NCBI GenBank assembly: GCA_028751875.1
Contig: CM054165.1
Span: forward strand, 28,998,781-29,062,780
Direction: 5' to 3'
Source of the DNA: Rapana venosa
Lineage: Eukaryota; Mollusca; Gastropoda; Neogastropoda; Muricidae
Length of the DNA stretch: 64,000 nt
In this document: in pieces, positions 43,755 to 54,095 of the stretch
Layout: each line of letters begins with the position of its first letter
How positions within the stretch are numbered: position 1 is the stretch's first letter
Notes under the pieces: model-generated
Databases searched by the model: none
Seen by the model: only the letters and a program-made list of their open reading frames with translations
Told to the model about the DNA's origin: nothing
Translations under genes and position numbers: made by a program

Positions 43755-44665
43755 TTTTTCAATCACGGCAGAGTTCTCTGCATGAAATTCGGGCTGCTCT
43801 GTCTTCCTGTTTCATCTCGTATCTGTCCCTGCCCTTCAACAACCGAAATCCCCATCACCCTTTCAAAGTGTATAACCTTTGTGTGTATGTGTGTACGTGT
43901 GTGTGTGCGCATGTGTACATTTGAAATGAGGTGGGGGCAGGAGGAGAAAGTACATTGCCACAACCAGTTCAATTCGGCTTAACCAATCCACCATTGCCCG
44001 TCGCCTCTTTCTCTGTTTCTGGTCCGACAATCTGGAATGACTGCCCTCTCTCTTATCCCTTTTCCAAAAGCCTACTTGTGACGCATAAATCCAGCCTCAA
44101 GACATGTCTATTCCAAACCTAAGATTCTTCCCTCCTGTTTCATCTCGTGTCTGTCCCTGCCTTCAACAACTGAAGTCCCCATCACCCTTCCAAAGTGTAT
44201 AACCTTTGTGTGTACGTGTGTGTGCGCACGTGTACATTTGAAATGGGGGGGGGGGGGGGCAGGAGGAGAAAGTACATTGCCACAACCAGTTCAACTCAGC
44301 TCAACCAATCCACCATTGGCTGTCGCTCTTTCGCTGTTTCTGGTCCGACAGTCTGGAATGACCTCCCTCTCTCTCCCTTTTCCAAAAGCCTACTTATGAC
44401 GCATAAATCCAGCCTCAAGACATATGTCTATTCCAAACCTAAGATTTTTCCCTCCTGTTTCATCTCATGTCTGTCCCTGCCTTCAACAACCGAAATCCCC
44501 ATCACCCTTCCAAAGTGTATAACCTTTGTGTGTGTGTGTGCGTGCGTGTACAAGTGTGTGCGCACGTGTACATTTGAAATTGTTAACATTGTTAATTATT
44601 ATTGGTTGTATGTGTAAGAATATGTTGCATGCTAGTGCTTTGATTCGTTTTCACAAGATATGGAA
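43755..44665 (+). mobile_element. LINE 3' end, tandemly repeated about three times
   Basis: A 320-335 bp segment of a CR1/L2-like LINE 3' end is repeated head to tail, starting near 43800 (partial), 43926 and 44246. The ORF end (WNDLPLS...SSLKTYV) is followed by 'tgccttcaacaac' and 'cacccttccaaagtgta'. The last copy runs into the terminal tail ('ttgttaattattattggttg'). A small reverse SINE-B piece begins the block. Confidence 0.8.
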
Positions 44666-44842
44666 AGAGACCAAAGGGAAGACCTAGCAAAACCTGGGCT
44701 GCCTGTATTGCAGATGATCTTAGAGAAAGGGGGCATAAATAAGGAGGAAGCTCAAAACAGAGAGAGAGATGGAGGAGAAGGCTCATCAATGTCAAACCTC
44801 CCCTGGGAGAAACATGACAAAAAAGGAAGAAGAAGAAGATAG
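44660..44842 (+). mobile_element. LINE family E C-terminal fragment
   Basis: Encodes ERDQREDLAKPGLPVLQMIL-type frame-shifted sequence and 'cctcccctgggagaaacatg', ending in a GAAGAAGAAG run. It is inserted into the LINE tail. Confidence 0.7.
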
Positions 44843-44891
44843 CGCTATATAAATTCCATTGATTATTATTATTATTACTGTCTGTATACAG

Positions 44892-44977
44892 ACAGCAAGG
44901 ATAACGGCAAGGAGAAGGAGAACATGGAGCAGGCAGCAGAAGTTAACATCGTTAATTATCATTGGTTGTATGTGTAA
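44892..44977 (+). pseudogene. ZC3H13: Partial copy 1 of the exon at 45582, with acceptor
   Basis: After an intact 'tctgtatacag' acceptor, the exon start is copied and encodes (D)SKDNGKEKENMEQAAE in the same phase. At 44942 it passes into LINE tail sequence ('gttaacatcgttaattatc'), which adds VNIVNYHWLYV and a stop at 44975-44977. If used, it would give ZC3H13 a short alternative C-terminus lacking the last conserved block. Use is not shown by sequence alone. Confidence 0.65.
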
Positions 44978-45081
44978 GAATATGTTGAATGCTAGTGCTT
45001 TGATTCATTTTCACAAGATACAGCGCTATATAAATTCCATTCATCATCATTATTATTATTACTACTACTGTCTGCATACAG

Positions 45082-45161
45082 ACGGCAAGGAGAAGGACAA
45101 GGAGACCGTGGAGCAGGCAGCAGAAGTTAACATCGTTAATTATCATTGGTTGTCTGTGTAA
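45082..45161 (+). pseudogene. ZC3H13: Partial copy 2 of the exon at 45582, with acceptor
   Basis: Same structure as copy 1: acceptor 'tctgcatacag', (D)GKEKDKETVEQAAE, then LINE-derived VNIVNYHWLSV and a stop at 45159-45161. It is preceded by the LINE tail 'gcgctatataaattccattc' and an ATT/ACT repeat. Confidence 0.65.
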
Positions 45162-45252
45162 GAATATGCTTTGATTCGTTTTCACAAGATACAGTGCTAT
45201 ATAAATTCCATTCATTATTATTATCATTATTACTACTAATTTCTTCATGCAG

Positions 45253-45338
45253 ACGGCAAGGATAACGGCAAGGACAAGGAGAATGTGGAACAGGCAGCAG
45301 ACGTTAACATCGTTAATTATCATAGTGTATTATTGTAG
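45253..45338 (+). pseudogene. ZC3H13: Partial copy 3 of the exon at 45582, with acceptor
   Basis: Acceptor 'cttcatgcag', (D)GKDNGKDKENVEQAAD, then VNIVNYHSVLL and a stop at 45336-45338. The exonic part is in frame. The tail has lost part of the LINE sequence. Confidence 0.65.
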
Positions 45339-45419
45339 TGTATTTTTTGATTCGTTTTCACAAGATATAGCGCTATATAAATTCCATTCATTATTACTAC
45401 TACTAATGTCTTCATGCAG

Positions 45420-45493
45420 ACGGGAAGGACAAGGAGAACGTGGAGCGGGCAGCAGACATTAACGTCGTTAATTATCATTGGTTGTATGTGTAA
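45420..45493 (+). pseudogene. ZC3H13: Partial copy 4 of the exon at 45582, with acceptor
   Basis: Acceptor 'cttcatgcag', (D)GKDKENVERAAD, then INVVNYHWLYV and a stop at 45491-45493. Spacing between acceptors falls from 190 to 171, 167 and 162 bp toward the true exon. Confidence 0.65.
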
Positions 45494-45581
45494 GAATACG
45501 CTTTGATTCGTTTTCACAAGATATAGCGCTACATAAATTCCATTCATCATCATCATTACTACTATTACTCTCTGCATGCAG

Positions 45582-45856
45582 ACGGCAAGGAGAACGGCAA
45601 GGAGAAGGACAAGGAGAAGGCCGTGGACCAGGCATCCAACACCTCTGCGGCCCAAGGCGGGGTGGGGGTGGTGGTGGGGAGGCGGCAGAGGAAGGTGGAC
45701 ACGAGGCTGCTGGTGGACGTGCCGGTGCTGCACATGGCGGCGGTCAGGCAGAAGCGGGAGCGGGCCAACCTGCTGCACAACCTGGGCCCCTTCCGCCGCG
45801 CCCTCTGCGCCCGCCGCGACCTGGAGATCCGCAGACAGCTGTGCAAAGTGGACAAG
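45582..45856 (+). CDS. ZC3H13: ZC3H13 exon m (conserved C-terminal domain, second half)
   Basis: 275-nt exon between 'tctgcatgcag' and 'GTGGACAAGgtagaa', phase 1 in and phase 0 out. It encodes (D)GKENGKEKDKEKAVDQASN, a Gly/Val spacer, KVDTRLLVDVPVLHMAAVRQ, KRERANLLHNLGPFRRALCA and RRDLEIRRQLCKVDK. Human ZC3H13 has LNMAALLRKEERASLLSNLG and RRDSAIRKQL at the same place, so this is clearly the functional copy. Its 5' end is duplicated four times upstream, and its 3' border about 27 times downstream. Confidence 0.92.
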
Positions 45857-47372
45857 GTAGAATGGGCACAGGGGGGGGGGGATCCGCCGACAGCTGTGCA
45901 AAGTGGACAAGGTAGTCATGGGCACGGGGGGGGGGATCCGCCGACAGCTGTGCAAAGTGGACAAGGTAGGAATGGGCACAGGGGGGGGGGATCCGCCGAC
46001 AGCTGTGCAAAGTGGACAAGGTAGTCAATGGGCACGGGGGGGGGGATCCGCCGACAGCTGTGCAAAGGGGACAAGGTAGGAATGGGCACAGGGGGGGGGG
46101 GATCCGCCGACAGCTGTGCAAAGTGGACAAGGTAGTCATGGGCACGGGGGGGGGATCCGCCGACAGCTGTGCAAAGTGGACAAGGTAGGAATGGGCACAG
46201 GGGGGGGGATCCGCCGACAGCTGTGCAAAGTGGACAAGGTAGTCATGGGCACGGGGGGGGGATCCGCCGACAGCTGTGCAAAGTGGACAAGGTAGGAATG
46301 GGCACAGGGGGGGGGATCCGCCGACAGCTGTGCAAAGTGGACAAGGTAGTCATGGGCACAGGGGGGGGGGGATCCGCCGACAGCTGTGCAAAGTGGACAA
46401 GGTAGTCATGGGCACAGGGGGGGGGGGATCCGCCGACAGCTGTGCAAAGTGGACAAGGTAGTCATGGGCACGGGGGGGGGGGGAGGATCCGCTGACAGCT
46501 GTGCAAAGTGGACAAGGTAGTCATGGTCACAGGGGGGGGGGGATCCGCCGACAGCTGTGCAAAGTGGACAAGGTAGTCATGGTCACAGGGGGGGAGATCC
46601 GCCGACAGCTGTGCAAAGTGGACAAGGTAGTCATGGTCACAGGGGGGGGGGGATCCGCCGACAGCTGTGCAAAGTGGACAAGGTAGTCATGGTCACAGGG
46701 GGGGGGGGGGGATCCGCCGACAGCTGTGCAAAGTGGACAAGGTAGTCATGGTCACAGGGGGGGGGGGATCCGCCGACAGCTGTGCAAAGTGGACAAGGTA
46801 GTCATGGTCACAGGGGGGGGGGATCCGCCGACAGCTGTGCAAAGTGGACAAGGTAGGAATGGTCACAGGGGGGGGGGATCCGCCGACAGCTGTGCAAAGT
46901 GGACAAGGTAGTCATGGTCACAGGGGGGGGGATCCGCCGACAGCTGTGCAAAGTGGACATGGTAGTCATGGTCACAGGGGGGGGGGGATCCGCCGACAGC
47001 TGTGTAAAGTGGACAAGGTAGTCATGGTCACAGGGGGGGGGGATCCGCCGACAGCTGTGCAAAGTGGACATGGTAGTCATGGTCACAGGGGGGGGGGGGG
47101 ATCTCGCCGACAGCTGTGTAAAGTGGACAGGTAGTCATGGTCACAGGGGGGGGGGGATCCGCCGACAGCTGTGCAAAGTGGACAAGGTAGTCATGGTCAC
47201 AGGGGGGGGGGATCCGCCGACAGCTGTGCAAAGTGGACAAGGTAGTCATGGTCACAGGGGGGGGGGGATCCGCCGACAGCTGTGCAAAGTGGACAAGGTA
47301 GTCATGGTCACAGGGGGGGGGGGATCCGCCGACAGCTGTGCAAAGTGGACAAGGTAGGAATGGTCATGGGGG
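45857..47372 (+). repeat. 55-bp minisatellite made of the exon m 3' border and 5' splice site
   Basis: About 27 tandem units. Each contains 'gatccgccgacagctgtgc' and 'aaagtggacaag', corresponding to the last bases of exon m (ATCCGCAGACAGCTGTGC...), then the splice donor 'gtagtcatg' or 'gtaggaatg', and a run of 7-13 G. Early units read 'gggcac' and later ones 'ggtcac', so two subtypes are arranged in order. Every unit keeps the AAG/GTAG junction except rare variants such as 'gacaggtag' near 47130. Frames through it are repeat translations. Confidence 0.93.
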
Positions 47373-47377
47373 GGGGG

Positions 47378-48076
47378 GGGTTTTTTGCTTGTAGAAACAT
47401 CCTAGTGAACAGTACCACACCGACCACTCCCACCAGCATCAAGATGAGTGGCGAGACACTAGAGGAGGTAGAAACTTTCAAGTACCTTGGAGCAGTCATC
47501 ACCAAAGAAGGTACGAGCACACAAGAGGTGAAGATCAGACTTGCTGTGGCACTCTCCTCCATGACTAAGCTGGTGAAAGTGTGGAGAAACCACATCAGAA
47601 CCCACACTAAGGTCAGACTCTACAAGGCACTCGTCACATCCATTGCCTTGTACAGCTGTGAAGCATGGACACTTACTGCCGATTTAGAACGTCGCATTCA
47701 AGCCTTTGAGTTGAAGTGCCTCAGGCGGATCCTGAACATCACCTACAGAGACCGCAAAACCAATGACTACGTCTGGCAGCAGATCGAGGCACTGGCTGGC
47801 AAACAAGAACCATTGCTAGATACAGTCAAACGGAGGAAACTGAAGTGGTTTGGCCACACAACAAGGCATAACAGCCTGTCAAAGACAGTCCTGCAGGGAA
47901 TGGTGGAAGGAGCAAGGAGGCAGGGACGACCACGCAAAAGCTGGATATCCAACATCAAGGAGTGGACCGGCCTCACTGTACCAAACCTCCTGAAAACAGC
48001 CCAGGACAGAACCATTTGGCGGTCCACTTGCAGCGTCCGTGTGGGTACCCCAACGGTCGTCCCGACCAAGGGATGA
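47378..48076 (+). mobile_element. LINE reverse transcriptase C-terminal remnant
   Basis: An uninterrupted frame encodes EEVETFKYLGAVITKEGTST, VRLYKALVTSIALYSCEAWT, ERRIQAFELKCLRRILNITY, RRKLKWFGHTTRHNSLSKTV and GARRQGRPRKSWISNIKEWT, ending PTVVPTKG and TGA. This is the thumb and C-terminal part of a non-LTR endonuclease/reverse transcriptase. It starts directly after the G-run of the minisatellite; the catalytic core is missing. The frame is intact over 230 codons, implying a fairly young insertion. Confidence 0.85.
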
Positions 48077-48182
48077 ATGAGTGAGTGAGTGAGTGAGAGA
48101 GAAGTTGTAGTGTATGTTTGTCCGTCGTGTCCGACGATGACCTCCAAAACAGCAGAGGAGGCAGCTGCTGTTTTGGAAAAGG

Positions 48183-48467
48183 TAAAGGAAAGGTAAAGGA
48201 GTCCCATAACCTATAAGGTCGTAGGGGAGCGAGGCGTCAGAGACCTCACTTCTCTAGGGCCAGCATATTGAGGGCGGCGCCCATCTCCTCTCCCTCGCTG
48301 CTTTACCTTCCCTGACCCTAAAGAGGGTCGGTACCCATTTACAGCTGGGGGAACTGTACTGAAGCCAAGGCGCGCAAACGGTCACCCATCCAACTGGTAA
48401 CCACGCTCGACGCTGCTTAACTTGGCTGGGGGAAAGCGAGTGCTCCGACCACTGAGCTATCCCGTGT
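48183..48467 (-). mobile_element. SINE-5S chimeric SINE
   Basis: Reverse copy from 'aaaggagtcccataacc' to 'ccactgagctatcccgt', with 5S-like and tRNA-like parts intact. Confidence 0.78.
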
Positions 48468-48789
48468 TTTGGAAACTGGGCAGAAATTTGATTATAGTGG
48501 AGATGCCTTGCCCGCAGTACATCCCCCACTCTCTCGGCCAAGTGGGCGTAAGGACAGTCAGCGTTGGAGATGCTCTCCAAAGGCCAACCAGCCCCCAGGG
48601 CTGCAGCACATAAGGACTGTGCGAGTCAAGCCTCCTAGTCAGAGAGTCCTAGTCGATCACTAAAGACTAAGCTGTAAAGTGGAATTCCATGAGTGGGAAA
48701 GAAAGCCACTGGTCATACAGCCTCTCACTTTGCTGTTGCCCCCAGCGTCAATGGTTTAATCAAGAACTGTGATAAAGCCCAGGCGCTGA
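48468..48789. other. Intron; possible LINE leftovers
   Basis: Resumes unique sequence after the SINE ('gttttggaaactgggcag'). The words 'gttttggaaa' occur on both sides of the SINE (48169 and 48466), as a target-site duplication would. No exon is seen. Confidence 0.5.
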
Positions 48790-49180
48790 CGGCATAGTTG
48801 TAGTGTAGTGTTGTTTGTAGTGTAGTGTGTTGTGTTGTGTTGTAGTGTGTTGTGTTGTAGTGTAGTGTGGTGTAGTGTGCTGTGGTGTAGGGTGGTGTGT
48901 TGTGGTGTAGTGTGTGGTGTGTTGTAGTGTAGTGTGTTGTGGTGTAGGGTAGTGTGTTGTGTTGTAGGGTAGTGTGTTGTGTAGTGTGTTGTGGTGTAGT
49001 GTAGTGTGGTGTGTTGTAATGTGTTGTGTTGTAGTGTGGTGTAGTGTAGTGTGTTGTGTTGTAGTGTGTTGTGTTATAGTGTAGTGTGGTGTGTTGTAGT
49101 GTGGTGTGGTGTAGTGTGTTGTGTTGTAGTGTAGTGTGGTGTGGTGTGGTGTGTTATATTGTCTTGTCTTGTATACCACG
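48790..49180. repeat. TGTAGTG/TGTTG low-complexity tract
   Basis: About 390 bp of shuffled 'tgtagtg', 'tgttgtgt' and 'gtggtgt' words. Confidence 0.9.
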
Positions 49181-49435
49181 TCGGTGGGGGGTCTTGCTTG
49201 TAGAGAGAAATTGTATTGTATTGTATACTATGTCGGTGAGTCTTGCTTGTAGAGAGAAGTTGTGTTGTGTTATATTGTGTTGTGTTGTATTGTATTGTAT
49301 ACTATGTCGGTGGGTCTTGCTTGTAGAGAGAAGTTGTGTTGTGTTGTGTTGTCTTGTATTGTATTGTATACTATGTCGGTGGGTCTTGCTTGTAGAGAAA
49401 AGTTGTGTTGTGTTGTATTGTATACCATTTATCAT
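49176..49435. repeat. About 65-bp tandem repeat, four units
   Basis: Units share 'tatgtcggtgggtcttgctt' and 'gtagagagaagttgtgttg', with TTGTA tracts of changing length. A reverse SINE-B fragment follows at 49432-49480. Confidence 0.88.
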
Positions 49436-49748
49436 GGCAGATTTCTCTGCGTGAAATTCAGGCTGCTCTCCCCCTGGGACTTATTTTTGCGATAAAGAAT
49501 TTGACTTGGTTGTTTTTTTTCACAGTAAAGAATTTGACTTGTTTTTGCTATAAAGAATTCGACTTTTAGTTGCAGTCAAGAATTTGACTGAACTTGTTTT
49601 TGCGATCATAAAGGATTTGACTTGTTGCTGGCCAAAACAAGAGCAAGAGGGTGAACTAAGGACATGACCAATATTTTCTTCTTCTTCTGCTTTTTCTCCT
49701 TCTTTTTTTGTCATGTGTGTGAATTGTGTGTGTGTGTGTGTGTGTCAG

Positions 49749-49892
49749 GTGTACGAGCAGCCTGCAGTGTTCCCCACTCAAGTGATGGACACAGACCTGT
49801 GCAAACTGAGCATGCAGCTGTTCCGACAGGGCCGCGACTTTGTGGAGCGCAAGGACTCCGAGTGTGACAGCAAAATAGAGCTGAGCATTTGA
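49749..49892 (+). CDS. ZC3H13: ZC3H13 terminal coding exon
   Basis: After a TG tract and 'gtgtgtcag', the exon enters in phase 0, as left by exon m. It encodes 47 residues: VYEQPAVFPTQVMDTDLCKL, SMQLFRQGRDFVERKDSECD and SKIELSI, then TGA at 49890-49892. Human ZC3H13 ends its conserved domain with VDNELLRLSLRLFKRK, matching MDTDLCKLSMQLFRQG. The 3' UTR extends into AC- and AT-rich DNA. No polyadenylation site could be fixed; AATAAA hexamers occur only further away, for example near 52826. Confidence 0.88.
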   Translation: MYEQPAVFPTQVMDTDLCKLSMQLFRQGRDFVERKDSECDSKIELSI

Positions 49893-51110
49893 GCACACAG
49901 CAACAACAGCAACAATGACGATGATGCCAACGCCTTGGGTTTTTCTGTCTGGTGCTGTCTCTACTGTGGTCGTTGTTGTCGTGGTGGTGGTGGTTGTTAT
50001 GTGGAATGTGTGTTGCAGGCTGTTGTTCGTCCCCCCCAAAATGATGATGATGAGCTGTGGCTGGTTCTGCAGAAGCAAGTCTTTCTGTTTGTGCAGAAAG
50101 AAAGAAAAAAAAATCAACAAGAAAAATTTTTTTTTAAAGAATAATAATATAAACAAATTAATGATAAAAAAAATGAGAGAGAAACTGACACTGACAAACA
50201 AAACTTACTTCCCAGGAAAAAAAAAGTTTTTAAACAAGCTAAAGCAGGAATCCTGAAAAGTAACAACAAAAAACTAAACACACCCCCTTCACCCAACACA
50301 TCCCTACCCCCCCTTTCTAAAAAAAACAACCCACAACTAAACCACACACACACACACACACACACAAACCGTGCCTAAGACGTTGTGACAGCTCATTCAG
50401 ATCTCAGAACCAAGGTGTGTTTGTTTTTGTGTGTACATTCTTCCCTCCCGGATGTGTGACAAGGACATCTCCCACAGCACACAAATCCAGCAGAACTCGG
50501 TCAAGGGCCCAGAGCTAAAATCAGCATGTCCCTTCCTTTTCTAAGAAGTCCAAGTATGGTCAGTTTCTGCTATAACAATTAGCGCCAGCTGGGATGGAAA
50601 GGATAGCAGCTGAGAGCAGCTGACAGTGGGGGCAAAATAAAACTGACAGCTGTGTTGCACCAAGATCATTGATCTTTGGTTTTCTTGCTTCCAACACTCA
50701 AGAGTGTGTGTGTGTTGGTGTGATTGTGAATGTGTGTGCGTTTTCATGTGGAGGCAGCGTTCAACCAAGAGAAGAAAGAAAAAGCATCGAGGTCAGGATG
50801 TCGTTCACTCTGATTTTGATTTTAGCATGTTAATAGGGGAGGGGGTGGGGGGGTTCATGCACGTGTGTGTGTGTGTGTGCAATTTTAGCATGTTTGTGTG
50901 TTTGTATGTTTGTTCATGCATGTGTGTGTGTGTGTACATGCACGCATGCTCACTTGTGTACGTGTAAGTGTATGTATGCTGGTATGTGTATGCTCATTTC
51001 CAAACTTCATGATCTACTTGATTTTTTTTTTTAAGATGTTTTACTCTGAATATAAGCTTGAACTGAGATATATATCGGCCACACAAAAACAGAGGCACAC
51101 AAACAAATCT
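49893..51110. other. 3' flank, no gene
   Basis: Likely 3' UTR followed by intergenic DNA with CAA-, GT- and CA-rich stretches. A dispersed repeat fragment lies at 50455-50645 ('gctgggatggaaaggatagc'). Confidence 0.5.
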
Positions 51111-51114
51111 GATG

Positions 51115-51310
51115 ACGACAAAAGTTCTCTACGGTAAGGTTGAGGGCAGAAGCAAAAGAGACAGACCACCACCATCCTACATTGCCAACATCATCACTGA
51201 GATCAGTGGTCTGGGAGGAGGGCTACAGGAGATGGTAGAACTCAGCAGAGACAGAGAGAGATGGTGAACCCTGGTGGTGGCATTGCGTGGAGCTCCTACC
51301 ATCGACTGCA
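51115..51310 (+). mobile_element. LINE C-terminal fragment (family H)
   Basis: Encodes RPPPSYIANIITEISGLGGG and LQEMVELSRDRERW, then 'gtggcattgcgtggagctcc'. The same sequence is at 58745-58920 and partly at 60830-60905. It resembles C-terminal 'GRP...D..W' ends of retroelement ORFs. Confidence 0.6.
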
Positions 51311-51857
51311 GCGATGGTGACAGGATGTCATTCTGAATACCTTTACATGACGGGCTTTTGTGGCCAAACACGCAAAGTTTTTAAACATTTCATTCTGATT
51401 TTGTACTGGCTGTTCTTAACCCCTATTCCTTGGCTAGAGCTCCATGGTTCACCAAGGGTGAGATTTGGCATACGCGACCGATTTTACCCACCATGAAGGT
51501 AGCTTACCATCCTGAAGTTGTAGATTTGAATGTCAGTCTATCTGGCAAACACTGACAAAGAAGATACTATGAAGATGTTCTGCTGTGTTGTGTGTGTGCT
51601 TTTTGTTTGTGTTTAGTGTGTGTGCGTGCATGTGGTTGTGTTCAGATCTTTTAATATGGATGTATATAGTGTGTTCAATTTTGCAATGCATATAATTATG
51701 GGGAATATTTTCATTTTAGAGAAGGTGGGTGGGTGGGTGGCTTTGGCAGAAGTAAGTGACATCTCCTTAGAGGTAGGTGGTCTGATGAGAAGGCAGAATT
51801 CATGATCATTGTCATCATCATTATCTGTCATCTTTTGTGATCTTTTATTTATTTATT
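51311..51857. other. No gene seen
   Basis: Includes a short SINE-C fragment (51430-51510) and TG-rich sequence. Confidence 0.5.
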
Positions 51858-52187
51858 TTATTTTATTCTTTTATTTCAAGGATAATGGAATAAGCACTCG
51901 TGTGCTTTTTTCATCCAGTCCCTGTGTGTATGCAGTTTTGTCATCTGTTCCCACCGGCACACAATGGCCTACTCTCCCGAAAAACAGAACAGGTTTTAAC
52001 ATATGTGGAAGATGTTCTGCATGCGTTCGCAAACGGGACCTCAGTTTATAGTCTCATCTGAAAGACTTTTTTTAGGGAGAGTGGAGTTTGCACTGATGTT
52101 AACTCCAGAGGAAAAATCCTCATGAACAAGAATCAAACCCGGGTCAGCAGATCACGAATACATCACTGTAACCGCCAGGCTATCCCA
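51858..52187 (-). mobile_element. SINE-A, full-length
   Basis: Reverse full copy from 'ttattcttttatttcaagg' to 'accgccaggctatccca'. Confidence 0.83.
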
Positions 52188-52199
52188 ATGGAAGCAGAG

Positions 52200-52780
52200 G
52201 TGTTCTTTGAATGGTCTTTCCCCCATGGGGATGCCAGGACCCTGTCCGTATAAACAGCATCCCCACCTTCTGGAAATTCTGTGCTAGGAATTCCCTCTTT
52301 TCTATCCCTCTCTTTGTGTTTCTGCCTTGTTCCTGTTTTCCCTGTCACCTCCTTCTTGTCTAGTTTCTGCCTTCTTGGTCCATTCTTCTTCTTCCTCCTT
52401 TTTTGTCATGTTTCTCCCATGGGAGGTTTGACTTTGATGAGCCTTCTCCATCTCTCTGTTTTGAGCTTCCTCCTTATTTATGCCCCTTTCTCTAAGATCA
52501 TCTGCAACACAGGCAGCCCAGGTTTTGCTAGGTCTTCCCTTTGGTCTCTTACCATCCACTACGAAGTTCATTGCTCTTTTTATGATGTGGTGGTCTGCTT
52601 TCGGTTGGTCCATTCTCTTGCCCTTTTTTTCTTCTAGACAGACTAAAAAGATAAAAATTATCCCCCTTGCTGAAGTCGGATGCGCTGGGCCCAACTTGTC
52701 AGGTGGCAAACGGCAGCTATGACAGACAACAACAAATGCTGCCTGAGAGTTCGATGACGACGAAGAAGAAGAAGAATGTT
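52200..52780 (+). mobile_element. Family F repeat interrupted by LINE family E
   Basis: Family F at 52200-52384 ('gtccgtataaacagcatccc') resumes at 52612-52780 ('gacagacaacaacaaatg', GAAGAAGAAG). In between, 52385-52611 is a reverse family E C-terminus (GKRPKGRPSKTWAAC). The word 'ttggtccattct' occurs at both joins, as a target duplication. Confidence 0.75.
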
Positions 52781-53425
52781 CATTGAGGAAAGAAATGCAT
52801 AAGTCTGTTGTTTGAAAAAATATAAATAAAGTAAAAAATAAAGTCTGTCATTTTGATGTTGATGGAGTTCCAAGGTCATTTGCGTTGAGCCGTGTCGTTT
52901 TGACACCACAAGTTTCTGATTGAAATAAGACAGTTACAAATATTGTGAAAATTTTTATGAACAGTTAGTTAACTGTGAACTGTTGTTATGAATAGTTCAT
53001 GAAGTTGTTGTGTTAACAGTTGGTTTGTATTATTATTATTATATATTGTAAAAAAAATAAAGAAAAAAGTTTGAATTATTAAAAATTGTCAAAACTGTCT
53101 GAATGATTTCAGTTTATCTTAGTATGGAAGAATGAATGTGTGATTGTATTTGTTTGTAAATTAGTGGGGGGGGGGGGGTCTGTTGCAGTCTGATTAGTGA
53201 TGTCACAGTGTGAGTATGGGTGTGTGTGTGTATGCATGCATGCATGTGTATGTGTGTGATAACTTGTTCACTACTCAACATTCATGCATAGCAGCAAACA
53301 CAAGAATTTTTTGTTTTTGTTTTTTTAAGTGATAGTGTTAGTTCATAGTCTCCATTACTCTCCCTTTAATGATAATCTACCCAAAGCCTCCCTCTGTCAC
53401 TATTACATTACACACATGTCACATA
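52781..53425. other. AT-rich intergenic DNA
   Basis: No gene; AATAAA-like words near 52826 and 53046, a G-run near 53165. Confidence 0.5.
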
Positions 53426-53429
53426 ATTA

Positions 53430-54095
53430 TTTAGTCTAACAACTAAAATGTATCCTACACGTGTAACATACATATATAGTCTAACTACTAAAATGTATCC
53501 TACACGTGTAACATATATAGTCTAACTACTAAAATGTATCCTACACGTGTAACATGTTTAGTCTAACTACTAAAATGTATCCTACACGTGTAACATGTTT
53601 AGTCTAACTACTAAAATGTATCCTACATGTGTAACATATTTAGTCTAACTACTAAAATGTATCCTACACGTGTAACATGTTTAGTCTAACTACTAAGATG
53701 GAAAAATGTCACATCTTTTGTCTAACTTCTAAAATATGCACATGTCACATATTTAGTCTAACTACTGAAATATACACATGGGTCATCTTTAGTCTTAACT
53801 ACTAAAGTATGCACATGTAACATATTTAGTCTAACTACTAAAATATGCACATGTCATATATATAGTCTAAGTACTAAAATATGCACGTCACGTATTTAGT
53901 CTTAACTACTAATATATACACGTCACATATTTAGTCTAACTACTAAAATATACATGTCACAGATATAGCCTAACTACTAAAATATGCACATGTTACATAT
54001 TTAGTCTAACTACTAAAATACGCACGTCACATATATAGTCTAACTACTAAAATATACACATGTCATATATAGTGTAACTACTAAGATATGCACAT
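53430..54095. repeat. About 40-bp satellite, some 15 units
   Basis: Tandem 'tagtctaactactaaaatg' plus 'tatcctacacgtgtaacat' (left) or 'atgcacatgtcacatattt' (right) units. Confidence 0.92.

Larger units (their letters stand above)
12308..49892 (+). other. ZC3H13: ZC3H13 gene, middle to 3' end (twelve exons placed)
   Basis: Gene span covering twelve placed exons. The call rests on the C-terminal exons, which match my recollection of vertebrate ZC3H13: an acidic DDYEKIS patch, then VLDIDWASL, a GSLLKRF...RIGVSRSLAGQSLFEKI block, LLHNLGPFRRALC and IRRQLCK, then MDTDLCKLSMQLFRQ near the stop. Order and spacing agree with the human protein. ZC3H13 (Flacc/Xio in Drosophila) is a nuclear scaffold subunit of the m6A methyltransferase complex; it links WTAP/Fl(2)d to the RBM15/Nito arm. 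Upstream exons encode the Arg/Asp/Glu/Ser-rich low-complexity middle typical of the family. The N-terminal CCCH zinc finger is not in the window. Two splice junctions are out of phase (14083/15080 and 34089/36986), so an exon or a base is missing at each. Confidence 0.88.

Noticed and set aside
45857..47357. A CRISPR-like array (about 27 regular units of 55 bp)
   Set aside because: There are no unique spacers; the whole unit is repeated, it derives from the neighbouring exon border, and the genome is animal.
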